Shown: positions 20,970 to 32,108, numbered from the stretch's first letter. The stretch is 64,000 bases of DNA from Humulus lupulus (GCF_963169125.1 NC_084793.1:134828297-134892296); one strand, 5' to 3'. The notes: generated from the sequence alone by a model not told the origin. Numbers and translations: made by a program.

Positions 20970-21869
20970 ATGGCTGAGACAAAATCAGTGGTATCTAATG
21001 TGGTTCCTATGATGTCTAAACTCACGGACCATAAACTGAATGGTTCGAATTATTTGGACTGGAGTAAGACTATTCGGCTTTATTTACGAAGTATCAACAA
21101 ATATGACCATTTGACTGATGATCCTCCTAAATACAAAGGTGATTTGAGACAAGCATGGCTTAGGGATGATGCTCGCTTGTTCCTTCAGAATCAAAATTCC
21201 ATTGATAGTGAGGTAATTGGCTTGATCAATCATTGTGAGTTTGTTAAAGAATTAATGGATTATTTGGAATTTTTGTATTCGGGAAAAGGGAATCTCTCTC
21301 GTATGTATGAGGTTTGCAAAGCATTTTACCGTGTGGAAAAGCAAGATCAGTCACTTAAAAACTACTTTATGGCATTTAAAAAGACGTATGAGGAGCTTAA
21401 TGTGTTGCTGCCATTCAGTACCGACGTGAAGGTTCAACAAAAACAACGAGAGCAAATGGCTATCATGATCTTTCTAGCTGGGCTCTCCTCTGAGTTTGAT
21501 TTTGCTAAGGCACAAGTTCTTTCTGGGTCTAAAATATCCTCTTTACAAGATGTCATTAGTCGTGTTCTCCGCACGGAAATAACACCACCCATTTCGCTTA
21601 ATGGTGCCTCGGTAAGTCGCAATAACACCACCCATTTCACTAGTCTCTTTACTTCATTTCAGTCTTCTACTTCTACTTCTACAGTTACTTTAGCCGATGG
21701 GTCACCATCGTGTGTTCGTGGGTCTGGTAGCATCACTCCTACCCCTTTGCTTTCTCTGTCTTCTCTCTTACATTTACCTAATTTATCCTTTAATTTGCTC
21801 TCTGTCAGTCAACTCACTCGTAATCTCAATTATTGTGTCTCATTTTTTCCTGATCATTGCTTATTTTAG
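20970..21869 (+). pseudogene. copia-I gag fused to a protease remnant
   Basis: The start at 20970 (MAETKSVVSN) is chosen because the copia gag core follows directly (LNGSNYLDWSKTIRLYL, then AWLRDDARLF). The gag region continues to FLAGLSSEFDFAKAQVL and SRVLRTEI near 21575. After a short Ser/Thr-rich stretch the sequence is already in the distal protease region (LADGSPSCVRGSGSI, then FNLLSVSQLT). The gag zinc knuckle and the protease catalytic D-S/T-G are therefore missing, with the reading frame retained: an in-frame internal deletion. An 18-bp direct repeat (aataacaccacccatttc) occurs at about 21580 and 21622, close to the deletion. A stop at 21867 ends the frame. The upstream ORF extension from 20787 is leader sequence. 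Confidence 0.9.
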
Positions 21870-21875
21870 GATCTT

Positions 21876-24700
21876 ATGACGAAGAAGATTATTGATAAAG
21901 GACATGAATCTGGAGGGCTCTACACTCTTGATACATCGTCACCCAGCTCTATTGCTTGCTCGAGTGTTCCTTGTCCCTTCGAGGCTCATTGTTGGTTGGA
22001 TCATCCATCTCTCCCTTTATTAAATAAGCTTTGTCCTCAATATAGTATGGTGTCTTCCTTAAATTGTGAGTCATGTCAGTTTGCAAAACATCATCGTCTT
22101 AGTTCGAGTCCTAGAGTCCATAAACGTGCTAGTGTTCCTTTTGAATTAGTTCATTCTGATGTTTGGGGTCCTTCTCCTATTTTGTCTAAACCTGGATTTA
22201 GGTATTTTGTTACATTTGTAGATGATTATTCTCGTGTAACTTGGTTATTTTTAATGAAAATTCGTTCAGAGCTATTTTCCTTGTTTTGTACATTTTGTGC
22301 TGAAATTTAAACTCAATTTAATGTTTCAATTCGTACTTTGCGAAGTGATAACGCCAAAGAATATACATCTACTTTATTTCAATCTTATATGACTTAGAAT
22401 GGCATACTTCATGAAACTTCTTGTGTTGATACCCCATCCCAAAATGGTGTGGCAGAATATAGAAATAGACACCTTCTTGAAACTGCACAGGCTCTCTTAT
22501 TTCAAATGCATGTTCCTAAACCGTTTTGGGCTGATGCAATTTCCACAACGTGTTTTCTCATTAATCGAATGTCGTCCTCTGTTCTTCAAGGTGAGATACC
22601 TTACAAAATTCTTTTTCTACAAAAGTCTTTATTTCTTGTTGACCCTAAGATATTTGATAGCACTTGTTTTGTTCGGGATATTCGTCCACATGTCACTAAA
22701 TTAGATCCCAAGTCTTTGAAATGTATTTTCCTTGGTTATTCCTGTCTTCAGAAAGGCTACCGGTGTTATTGTCCCAGTCTTAACAAATATTTGGTCTCCA
22801 TTGATGTCACTTTCCTCGAAGATACACCTTATTTCCCTTCTCTGCCCGTTCCCACTCTTCAGGGGGAGGACGATGATTTGTTGGTCTATTCTATCACATC
22901 TTCTTCTCCTTACTCAAACCTATCACCAATCTCACAACCTGTTCTTGTGAAGCCTCTTATTCTTCAAGTTTACTACAGGCGACAACCTCTTGATTCATGT
23001 CCTGCACCTGCTCCTTCGTCATTAGATCCGGACCCAAGCGATGATCTTCCAATTGCATTACGCAAAGGTAAACGTTTGTGTACTTATCCCATTTCTTCTT
23101 TTATTTCTTATAATAACTTGCCGTCTTCCTCTTGCTCTTTCATTGCTTCTCTTGATTCTATTTCAATTCCTAACATTGTTCGTGAAGCCATATCTCATCC
23201 TAGTTGGCATAATGCAATGATAGAGGAGATGAATGCTTTAGATGATAATGGTACTTGGGACTTGATCGATTTATCTTTAGGGAAACAGGCTATCAATTGC
23301 AAATGGGTCTTCATGGTTAAGGTCAATCCAGATGGGTCAATTGCTCGATTGAAAGCTCATCTTGTTGCCAAGGGCTATGCTCAAACTTATGGAGTAGATT
23401 ATTCTGAAACATTCTCTCTTGTTGCAAAGTTGACATCTACTCGATTGTTTATTTCCATGGCAGCTACTCATCATTGGCCTTTACATCAACTTGATATCAA
23501 GAATTCTTTTCTTCATGGTGATCTTCAGGAGGAGGTGTATATGGAGCAACCTCCTGGTTTTGTTGCTCAAGGGGAGTCACAGCGAGTTTTTCATCTTCAA
23601 AAATCTTTATATGGTTTGAAACAAAGTCCTCATGCTTGGTTTGGAAATTTTAGTCAAGCTATTGAGAAATTTGGTATGATGAAAAGCAAGTCTCATCATT
23701 CGGCGTTCTACAAACGATCAGAAGTTGGCATCATTTGTTAGTTGTGTATGTGGATGACATTGTTATTACTGGAAATGATACTAGAGGAATCTCATCTCTT
23801 AAATCTTTCATTCATACTCCATTTCACACGAAATATTTGGGGGTGTTAAAGTATTTCTTAGGATTTGAGGTCACTCAAAGTAAACAAGGTATCTTTCTTT
23901 CTCAAATAAAATATGTCCTTGACTTATTGACTGAAACAGGAAAATTAGGGGCAAAACCCTGTAGTGCTCCAATGACTCCAAATATGCACCTTATAGGATA
24001 TAGGGAACCATTTGAAGATCCTGAAAAGTATCGAAGGTTGGTTGGGAAGTTGAATTGCCTTACTGTAACTCGTCCAGACATTGCCTACTCAGTTAGTGTT
24101 GTCAGTGAGTTTATGTCATTCCAAACAATTGATCATTGGGAAACATTAGAGTAGATTTTGTGTTACTTGAAAGGAGCATCAGGACGAGGTATTGTGTATG
24201 TGAATCATGGACACACTCATATTGAGTATTTCTCAGATGTAGATTGGGCAGGTTCCAAAGTAGATAGAAGATCCACTTCAGGTTATTGTATTTTTGCTGG
24301 AGGGAATCTGGTCTCATGGAAGAGTAAAAAGAAACCTGTTGTGTCACGATCTAGTGCAGAGTCAGAATATCGAGCTATAGCATAGTTTGTGTGTGAGATA
24401 CTGTGGATATATCAACTATTGACTGAAGTAGGACTTAAAACTTCAGTACTTGCAAAATTATGGTGTGATAACCAAGCCGCTCTTCATATGGCAACTAATC
24501 TTGTGTTTCATGAACAGACAAAGCACATTGAAATTGATTGTCATTTTGTTCGTGAGAAAATTCAACAAGGCTTGATTTCTACAGGATATGTAAAGACTGG
24601 AGAACAACTAGGGGACATTTTTACGAAAGCTTTAAATGGGGTTCAGGTTGACTATTGTTGTAACAAGTTGGGCATGATTAACATTTATGCTCTAGCTTGA
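21876..24700 (+). pseudogene. copia-I pol: integrase, RT, RNase H
   Basis: The gag-pre-integrase zinc region (CWLDHPSLPLL, CESCQFAKHH) is followed by the integrase core (FELVHSDVWGPS, FVDDYSRVTWLFL, LRSDNAKEY, SQNGVAEYRNRHLLE). Then come the C-terminal linker, reverse transcriptase (CKWVFMVKVNPDGSI, LDIKNSFLHGDL, LYGLKQSPHAWFG, VVYVDDIVITGND at about 23734-23772) and RNase H (YFSDVDWAGSKVDRRSTSGY, SSAESEYRAIA, HIEIDCHFVREK). Stops lie at 22308, 22397, about 24152 and 24383, and frames change near 22449 and 23741. It is well preserved but dead. The ending ALA-stop at 24700 is followed directly by the polypurine tract. Confidence 0.94.
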
Positions 24701-24707
24701 GGGGGAG
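24701..24707 (+). promoter_or_regulatory. copia-I polypurine tract
   Basis: Purine run GGGGGAG immediately before the 3' LTR. It primes plus-strand DNA synthesis. Confidence 0.85.
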
Positions 24708-24869
24708 TGTTATAGTGTGAATATTAGCTGTGTTATAGTGTGAATATTAGCTACATTGACAATTAGGATTAATTAGTTGATTTAGTTTCCTAGAATAGCT
24801 TCTCTAGTTGTGTATAAATCGATGTTATATTTTCAATACAAAATACAATTCTCTTCACATCTCATTACA
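24708..24869 (+). repeat. copia-I 3' LTR
   Basis: Full-length match to 6375-6536, with about 8 differences by eye. The TATA box has changed to tataaatc at about 24813. It is followed by the target duplication AAGAG. Confidence 0.95.
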
Positions 24870-24874
24870 AAGAG

Positions 24875-25112
24875 AATGTGAGGAGAGAGAAAAAAAAGGC
24901 TAAGGCTCTTAATACCAGTTGAAAGAGAGAATGAGATTTGAAATGATATGAAAATTGTATTTGATTTCATTGACCAACTGAATATATATTACAAGAATAG
25001 CTCAAAAAGCTTTGACAAGAAGAAGTTTGTTACAACATAATTGGTTATAGCAGAAAACCAATTTGGACAACTTGTAACAGTAGCCTTACTAATTGAGTCA
25101 TCACTAGAATCA
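24875..25112 (-). mobile_element. copia-C leader, primer site and 5' LTR (minus strand)
   Basis: Read on the minus strand, an LTR of about 193 bp (24920-25112, ending ...CTTTCA) is followed by a primer site TGGTATTAAGAGCC (24904-24917), a variant of the copia initiator-tRNA site. A leader of about 30 bp then runs to 24875, where copia-I interrupts, and continues into the gag start at 6348. The outer LTR limit (start ATCA on the plus strand at 25112) is my best estimate from TG...CA ends and from where copia-D gag-like sequence begins. Confidence 0.65.
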
Positions 25113-25129
25113 GTTACATCTCTAATAGT

Positions 25130-25595
25130 TATTTTGTCTATTGTTCTTCAAGGAAGCATCAACTACACCTCATGGGTTCGCTCAATCAAGCTTTCTCTGG
25201 CTGGCAAAAACAAAACGACCTTCGTTCTTGGCACAATTTCCACCTCTCCTATCAATGATCCCAATTATAATTCATGGACTCATTGCAACTCTATGGTTAT
25301 GAGCTGGATCATTAGCTTTGTCTCTCCCAGCATAGCCAGTGGTATCATTTACCATGATAGGGCTTCACCTATATGGCAAGACCTTCGTGACAAATTTCAT
25401 CAGAGTAATGGCCTAAGAGTTTTTCAAATGAAATAGTATCCATCTCCAATCTTCAGCAAGGTGAGGTCGATATCACAACCTATTTTACTAATTTGAAAAC
25501 CTTGTGGGATGAACTCAATGATTGTCACCCAAATATTGTCTGTGACTATGCTTGTGGTGGAGGCAAGGAAATCCCTGATTATCAACATAAGACTA
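25130..25595 (+). pseudogene. copia-D gag, N-terminal half
   Basis: The copia gag N-terminal motif VLQGSINYTSWVRSIKLSL is followed by GKNKTTFVLGTIS and SWIISFVSPSIASGI, then WQDLRDKFHQSNGLRVF. A stop lies at about 25434, and the sequence continues in another frame (YFTNLKTLWDELND) to 25595. There the GACTA target site marks an insertion, and gag resumes at 28738. Confidence 0.85.
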
Positions 25596-26346
25596 TGTTG
25601 GAACTTTGTTTTTCAAAAGTAAAAGTGGATTATTAAAAATTGGAAAAAGTGTCTTTTGTGTGTAATATGTGAAAAGTCTCACATATATTGGGAACACTCT
25701 TCCAAGAGTGTATATAAGATGCAAGTGCTAATCCTTGGAGTGTGCCCGAAGGGGTACCCAGTTTTGTGCGCATGGGTGAGGACTCACACACTTGACCACC
25801 ACACATGTGCGTTGCTTTTTTACCGATCCGAGCTGGGCGGGTGGTGTGGTGTCACACTTTATTTTTTATTTGGAAAAAATTATTTAATAAATATAATTTT
25901 TATATTTTATTTAAAACATGCTTAGTGCAGTCAAATTGGGAGACTGAAATATCTATTCTTTCTCCTTAATTTTTTGCACGATACGACTTCTCCCCCACAT
26001 TCAGAAAAATGTTTTCTTCTTCCTGTTACTTCTCAGATATGGCTTTTTAAATTCGATAATTATACAGATTAGAGAAACTGAAGAAACATGCCTTTTATAA
26101 AACAAAAATATTCTTTTTTATTCTCTAGATTTTCTTGAGCAATTATGGGGTGTATGTGAACAACTTCCTTCAGTGCAGAGGGATATCGTATAGTGACGAA
26201 CTGGGTTGGGGACAACGTTGTTGATAGGTTTTTGTGCACACTTGGGGCAGAGTTGCGAAACGTCTTAAAGAGAGCGACTTGATCTGCGACTCAACTAAGA
26301 AAACTATATCGGTAATTTTGTTCCTATTTTATTCTATGCAGCAACA
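25596..26346 (+). repeat. 5' LTR of the chimeric element
   Basis: It starts TGTTGGAAC and ends GCAGCAACA, 751 bp. It aligns to 27963-28737 with small indels and substitutions. Confidence 0.88.
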
Positions 26347-26368
26347 ATTTTAAGACGTTGTTTCTTCC

Positions 26369-27007
26369 ATGTCTACTACTGATGAGTTTTCTAGTTCTGC
26401 TAGTGTTGATATTAATAAACCATTTCGATTTGAGGGATTGCATTTTAAATGTTTGAAACAAAAGATGTTGTTTTATCTTACCATAAAAAAGTTGCTTCTA
26501 TTTTGACTACTGAAAAACCTGTTGTACCAGAATCATCTACTGCTATTGATAAGGATAAAAAGGATAAACTTGAAAAAATGATTAAGGAATTAGAGTCTTG
26601 GGTTGAGAATGATTTCCTTTGTATGAATTTTATATTGAATGGTCTTTCTGATGATCTATATGACTATTATGATTTTGACAAATCTGCCAAGGAAATCTGG
26701 GAGGCATTACAGAAGAAGTATGATATAGAGGAAGCTGGAACAAAGAAATATGATGTTAGTCACTACCTAAAGTATCAAATGACAGATGACAAATCTGTGG
26801 AGGCACAACCCATGAGCTTCAAAAAATCGCACATGAGATTATCATAGAAGGTACGACTCTTGATAAACAATTTCAAGTTGTTGTTCTAATTGATAAATGA
26901 CCCCCTTCCTGGAAGGATTTTAAGACTAAGGAGTTTTCCTTAGAGAGTTGATTACCCGCCTTCGCATTGAGGAAAAGGCATGAAAGCAAGACCCGAAAAA
27001 AGAGGTG
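26369..27007 (+). pseudogene. copia-type gag fragment inside the chimeric element
   Basis: The ATG at 26369 opens MSTTDEFSSSASVDINKPF and FEGLHFKCLKQKMLFYLT, typical of a copia gag N-terminus. A frameshift at an A-run near 26483 moves it to the frame of VASILTTEKPVVPESS, ELESWVENDFLCMNFILNGL and AKEIWEALQKKYD. Later pieces read IIEGTTLDKQFQVVVLIDK and LITRLRIEEKA, with stops and shifts. It breaks off at about 27007, where opposite-strand gypsy sequence begins. Confidence 0.85.
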
Positions 27008-27430
27008 CTCAACAACAACATCTCATATAGAGCTACTCCAATCGTTGATTGATAGTTATTGTTGTATGAAAACTCAATCAATGGAAGATACTTACTCCAG
27101 AACCCCTTGAAATCTAATACACATGCCCTAAGTATATCCTCCAGCATCTTAATCGTCCTCTCAGACTGCCGGTTTGTCTAAGGATGGTGAGTTGTCCTAA
27201 ACTTCAGTTGAGTCCCCATAGCCTTCTGCAGGACTCCCCAAAAATTGGAGGTAAAGATTGGATTCTGATCTGAAATTAGTGATTTTGGAACCCCATGGAG
27301 ACGTACAATCTCCCTCACGTAAAAATCTGCATACTGGTTCACGGTAAAGTTTGTTCTCACAGGCAGAAAATGAGCTAACTTGGTATATTTGTCTATCATC
27401 ATCCATACCAAGTCCTGTTTCCCCACTGCA
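27008..27430 (-). pseudogene. Ty3/gypsy (chromovirus-like) integrase core fragment
   Basis: On the minus strand MIDKYTKLAHFLPVRTNF, ADFYVREIVRLHGVP, SLISDQNPIFTSNFW, a stop where HHPQT-x-RQSERTIKML continues, and WSKYLPLIEFSYNNNYQSTI are the integrase core segments around the catalytic Asp and Glu residues. It lies next to, but in opposite orientation to, a TGTAACG-type LTR piece, which suggests rearrangement after or during capture. It is a fragment only. Confidence 0.88.
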
Positions 27431-27439
27431 CATTTGGGT

Positions 27440-27957
27440 GGTTGTATGGCTGCATAAATAGATTGAACATTGTTGAGTGTTGTTTATAATTATTAAGCAT
27501 GTTATTTATAAGTGTAATATGTTGATTGTATGCATGCTTAATTGAGTTTTCTTGCTGGGTCTTGGCTCACGGGTTCTACGTGGTGCATGTAAGGGCAAGG
27601 TGAAGTTGGACCAACAATGAGTTGGAGAGCTTCGATGGCAACGTGTACATATGCAACATGCTCGACCGCCGCGGTCGAGACTTCTTTTGGAGATCTAGGG
27701 TTTAGTTGTTTTGCCGCTTAGGTCGACTATTGTGTACCTTGCTTATTTTTGTTTGTATCTGTTGTAAACTTTCTTTTTGGGATCCCGTGTACATACCAAA
27801 TCTTTTAATGAAAAGTCGAATTCGTTTGACCAAAAACTTTTATACCAAATTTTTAATTAACCCTAATTACATGTTTTAGTCCAAACAACTCGCTTAACGA
27901 GTTGAGCACAATTTTAAACATACAGTGTAACGGTCTTGGTTTAGGAGGGGCGTTACA
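27440..27957 (+). repeat. 3' part of a TGTAACG-type LTR
   Basis: It shares with the LTRs at 20100-20524 and 53340-53747 the block ttggctcacgggttctacg, the clusters gaccgccgcggtcgag and gggatcccgtgtaca, and the end ggggcgttaca (27957). The 5' part of the LTR is missing. Confidence 0.85.
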
Positions 27958-27962
27958 TGGAT

Positions 27963-28737
27963 TGTTGGAACTTTTTTTTCAAAAGTAAAAGTGAATTATT
28001 AAAAATTTTAAAAAGTGTCTTTTGTGTGTGATACGGGAAAATCCTCACGTGGATTTGGAACACTCTTCAAAGAGTGTATATAAGATGCAAGTGGTAATTC
28101 TTGGGGTGTGCCCCAAGGGGTATCTAGTTTTGTGTGCATGGCTGAGGACTCACACACTTGACCACCATTCACGCGCGCGGCGCCGTCGCAGTCTGTCTGA
28201 CTAACCAATCCGAGTTGAGCAGGTGGTGTGGTGTCACACTTTATTTTTTATTTGGAAAAAATAATTTAATAAATATAATTTTTATTTTTATTTAAAATGT
28301 GTTTAGTGCAGTCAAATTGGGAGACTGAAATATCTATTATTTCTCCTTAATTTCCTGCACGATACAACTTCTCCCCCACATTCAGAAAAATGTTTTTTTT
28401 CTTCTCGTTACTTCTCAGATCTGGCTTTTTAAATTCTATAATTATAAAGATTAGAGAAACAAAAGAAACACGCCTTTTATAAAACAAAAATATTCTTTTT
28501 GATTATCTCGATTTTCTTGAGCAATTATGAGGTGTATGTGAACAACTTCCTTAGGTGCAGAAGGATATCTTACAGTGACGAACTGGGTTTTTTATCATGG
28601 GGACGACGCAGTTGATAGGTTGTTGTGCACACTTGGGGCAGAGCTGCGATACATCTTAAAGAGAGCTACTTGGTCCACGACTCAACCCAGAAAACTATAT
28701 CGGTAATTTTGTTCCTGTTTTATTCTCTGCAGCAACA
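27963..28737 (+). repeat. 3' LTR of the chimeric element
   Basis: It starts TGTTGGAAC and ends GCAGCAACA, about 775 bp, followed by GACTA. Six bases earlier the internal LTR fragment ends, so no polypurine tract precedes it. Confidence 0.88.
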
Positions 28738-30480
28738 GACTACATCTTGCATTTTCTAATAGGGTTCAATGAATCATATTCTCAAACTCAAATCCTTATG
28801 ATGGATCCTCTTCCCTTCATCAACAAATGTTTTTCTTTGGTCATTCTAGAAGAAAATCAACGTAGTCTTTCCATTTTGCATCCACCATTGGCGCCCATGT
28901 CCATGGTCCCAGAAACAATGGCAAGAAACCCCTGTTATGTACACACAGTGGCCTTCAAAATCACACACGAGATAGATGTTACAAGCTCCATAGGTTTCCC
29001 CCTGGTTGGAAGCCTAAATCAAAAGACAACAACCGACCATGGCCCAATCCCAAACAAGATTCTCATTAGAAGCATTCTTCTTACTGCTGCCGCTGTTTCA
29101 AATAAGGCCTCCACTTCCTCGTTCACTCTTGCCCATTTCCAGCAACGGCTAACCTTCTTGGGCAATCAGATGCAAGCCCAACCACCTCAAACAATACAAG
29201 ACTCAGGTATGACTACTACCTCTTCTTCTTGGCTAATAGATACAAGGGCCAATCACCACATTTGCAAGGATAAATTTTTATTTGAATCATTTGGAAAAAT
29301 ACTTTCCCTAATTTTGTATCCATGCCTAATGCAATGACTACTCCCATGATTTATTTTGGCACTGATAAGATATCTCCTTGTTTAATTTTACACAATGTGT
29401 TGTATGTGCCCGCTTTCACACTAAATTTATTATTTGTTAGTGCTTTATGCAAACATTCAGACTATATTGTTACATTTAGCTTAACAGAATGCACCATTCA
29501 GGCAAGACTCACCATTCACTGATTGGGAGGGCTAATTGCATAGGAAACTTATATGTGTTGGACGTTCCTTGGATTGCTGCCATCTCCACTGATATATGGC
29601 ACAAGAGACTTAGACACTTGCTTTAAAAAAACTTGCATCTTAAGATTGCTTACTGTCTTTTACTATTTTGAATAAACATGATAGTCCTTGTAGCATTTTT
29701 CATTTGGCAAAGCAAAGAATACTCTCTTTTCCTTCAAAGAATAATATTTCCAGTTGTATTTTTGATCTCTTACATACTAATTTACGGGGCCTTTTATACA
29801 TGAAACTAGGGAAGGTTATAGATATTTTTTTGACAATTGTTGATGACCATTCTAGATATACATGGCTTTTTTTATTAAAAATGAAATCTAAACTTGCCAC
29901 TATTATACTTCATTTTTTTTCCATGAATCATACTCAATTTGGTTTAAAAGTAATAGGAGTTAGGTTGTATAATTCTAGAGAAATAGCTTTTGATACTTTT
30001 TTGAAGACTAAGGCATAGTACATTACTTATCTTGTGTTGAATGTTCTGAGCGAAATGCAGTTGTCGAAAGAAAACACCAACACTTACTCAATATTGCTAG
30101 AGCTCTAATGTTTCAATCAGGTGCTGCTTTAAATTATTGGTGTGATGATGTCCTTACAGCCACTCCCCTAATAAATAGGCTCCCTTCATAGCCTTTAAAA
30201 TAGTGTACTCCATATGAGGTATTATATTCTAAAACTCCCACTTATGATTATTTAAGACGCTTTGGTTGCTTGTGTTTTGCTTCTGCTCTACCTAGCTCAA
30301 GCCATAAATTTTATATAAGAGCAAAGACATGCATTTTTTTAGGATATCCACAAGTTATGAAAGCCTATGAGATTTTGGATCTTGAAACTCATAAAATTTT
30401 TATTTCTAGAGATATCATTTTTATGAGAAAGTTTACCCTTTTTATCATAATTCTTCTATTAATAAAATAAAATTGTTATT
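28738..30480 (+). pseudogene. copia-D gag C-terminus, protease and integrase (broken)
   Basis: Gag resumes after the insertion (LHFLIGFNESYSQTQILMM, INKCFSLVILEENQRS). The protease region shows SWLIDTRANHHIC near 29228-29268, where the catalytic DTGA has become DTRA (GGG to AGG at 29245), then LHNVLYVPAFTLNLL. The integrase region follows ([64 protein letters not shown]). There are many stops and frameshifts. The protease would be inactive even without them. Confidence 0.87.
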
Positions 30481-30699
30481 TTCTAACACAATTCTACCTC
30501 TATCTGTGCATGCGGGCAATCGTGGAGCTGCTAATTCTACACTATTTTTTTTATGAACAATGACTCAGAGAAATCTCCAACACATTAACCCAACCTTGCC
30601 ACCATTTCCAACAACCCTCCAGCAGTTACCACTCACGCGGGGAGACCTTCTAAACCCCTTGCTTTTTTGCAAAATTATCATTGTTATCATCTACTGCTT

Positions 30700-31090
30700 C
30701 ACAACACAAGGCGCTCCATTTCTGGGTTTCGTGTATTCTTCAACAACTCCTTAGTCTCTTGGAAATCAAAGAAGCAACACACCATCTCATGTTCTTCCGT
30801 TGAAGTTGAGTATCGATCCATGACAAATGCAACCACTTGAGCTATTTGGCTCCTCTCTCTACTCAAAGAACTCGACTTTCCACAAACAAAACTGGCTCTT
30901 GTTTACTGTGATAGCCAAGCAACTCTTCACATCTCATCCAACCCCACCTTCTATGAACGAACAAAGCATATTGAAATAGATTGTCACTTAGTTTGGGACA
31001 AGATATTGCAAGGCATCATAACTCTCCATGTCTCTTCACACACCCAACTAGCTGACATTCTTACAAAAAAAACAAATATGCAAATTCTGC
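30700..31090 (+). pseudogene. copia-D RNase H remnant
   Basis: FNNSLVSWKSKKQHTISCSS, VEVEYRSM, then (after a stop) [45 protein letters not shown] and QLADILTKK are the copia RNase H end. It follows the integrase C-terminal linker without any reverse transcriptase. The join is near 30705, so about 1 kb including the YVDD site is deleted. Confidence 0.87.
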
Positions 31091-31239
31091 TAACAGGTAC
31101 AAAACAAGTATATATATAGGAACACGAACATGATAATCAACGGACGGATCTGCATCTTCAAATATGGCAGCCAAAACATAAATTTTTCGTCAAGGGAGTA
31201 AAAACATAATTTTTTTTTAAAAAAAGGTAAATTATAAAC

Positions 31240-31590
31240 AATTCTACATGGACAAGCTCTTACATAAAAAAAACATCGTTTTGATCAAAAATCAAAATTT
31301 CATAATTGCATTGCAAAACTATCGAAATATTAATTTTGCATTGGAAAAAAATTATTCTGGCAAAAAAAATTAAGTTTTCATTATTGCATCGCAAGAACAT
31401 CGAAATTACATTTAATTTTGAATCGAAAAAATATTATTGTCTTAAAAAAATCAAGTTTTTATGATTGCATCACAAGACCATGAAAACAGCATTGATTTTA
31501 CGTCAAAAAAATATAATTTTAGCTAAAAAATAAAATTGTCATAATTACATCGCAAGACAATTAAAACAATATCAATTTTCAAGTGCATCA
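31240..31590 (+). repeat. 80-bp tandem repeat, about 4 diverged copies
   Basis: The anchor attgcatcgcaa (with variants) lies at about 31304, 31384, 31464 and 31544, an exact 80-bp spacing. The rest of each unit is a degenerate A/T-rich sequence with gaaaaaaat and tcaagttttcat-like parts. Confidence 0.75.
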
Positions 31591-32108
31591 GATTCAAATT
31601 TTGCAAGTTTCGGATGAAAAAAATTGTATCAAATCCAGTCCGAATTTTTCTAGTTTTTGTTCAAATTTAAGTTTCGTCAGATCGGGCAAGATCAAATTAG
31701 GGTTGGGCTGAGCCAAGGAGGCTTTGGGCAGAATATGGACATTGTTACAAATTTTTCAAAAATATAATTTTTTTATATTTTTTTTAATTTTTAAAGTTTG
31801 TTGTTAGTTTTGTTCAACTGATTAAGAGTAGTGCCCCCAATGTGGCAGCTTTCTTTTAGCTTGAATAAAATCTCTATCAATGCAAAAACAGATATATATA
31901 TATATATATAGAATCCCAATGAGCAACTTGAATCTGATTGTTCTGTGTTTCATTTACCCAAAAACCTTGGTGATGGAGGGTGGAAAACATGGGCATCGAA
32001 TTCTTAGGTTCGACCTAGTTAGTCGGATTACTGAAATTGACTCGATCAATTTATGTCTTATCATTTCATCATCAGACTATCTGATTTGAAAGAAGCTAAA
32101 GACGGTGT

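Larger units (their letters stand above)
6375..24869 (+). mobile_element. Ty1/copia element copia-I, two-LTR copy swollen by nested insertions
   Basis: This copia element is bounded by 162-bp LTRs (6375-6536 and 24708-24869) and flanked by a perfect 5-bp target duplication AAGAG. The order is LTR, initiator-tRNA primer site, a short leader, gag, partial protease, integrase, reverse transcriptase, RNase H, polypurine tract, LTR. Nearly 14 kb of its present length (6557-20524) is a foreign LTR that itself carries a Tat gypsy element. By eye the two LTRs differ at about 8 of 162 positions, so the insertion is not very recent. Confidence 0.95.
25596..28737 (+). mobile_element. small LTR element with a chimeric interior
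   Basis: Two similar LTRs (25596-26346 and 27963-28737) enclose about 1.6 kb. The whole unit is flanked by the perfect 5-bp duplication GACTA (25591-25595 and 28738-28742) and sits in copia-D gag. The interior is a patchwork: a copia gag fragment in plus orientation, a Ty3/gypsy integrase fragment in minus orientation, and the 3' end of a TGTAACG-type LTR in plus orientation that directly abuts the second LTR. No polypurine tract or primer site is evident. It cannot be autonomous. Confidence 0.85.
25113..31130 (+). mobile_element. Ty1/copia element copia-D, degenerate, RT deleted
   Basis: This plus-strand copia remnant holds gag (split by the insertion at 25596-28737), protease, integrase and RNase H. 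Copia-C was inserted upstream of its gag, so its own 5' LTR and primer site should lie to the left of the window. The reverse transcriptase is absent. No 3' LTR was recognised, so the right limit is approximate. Confidence 0.8.
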
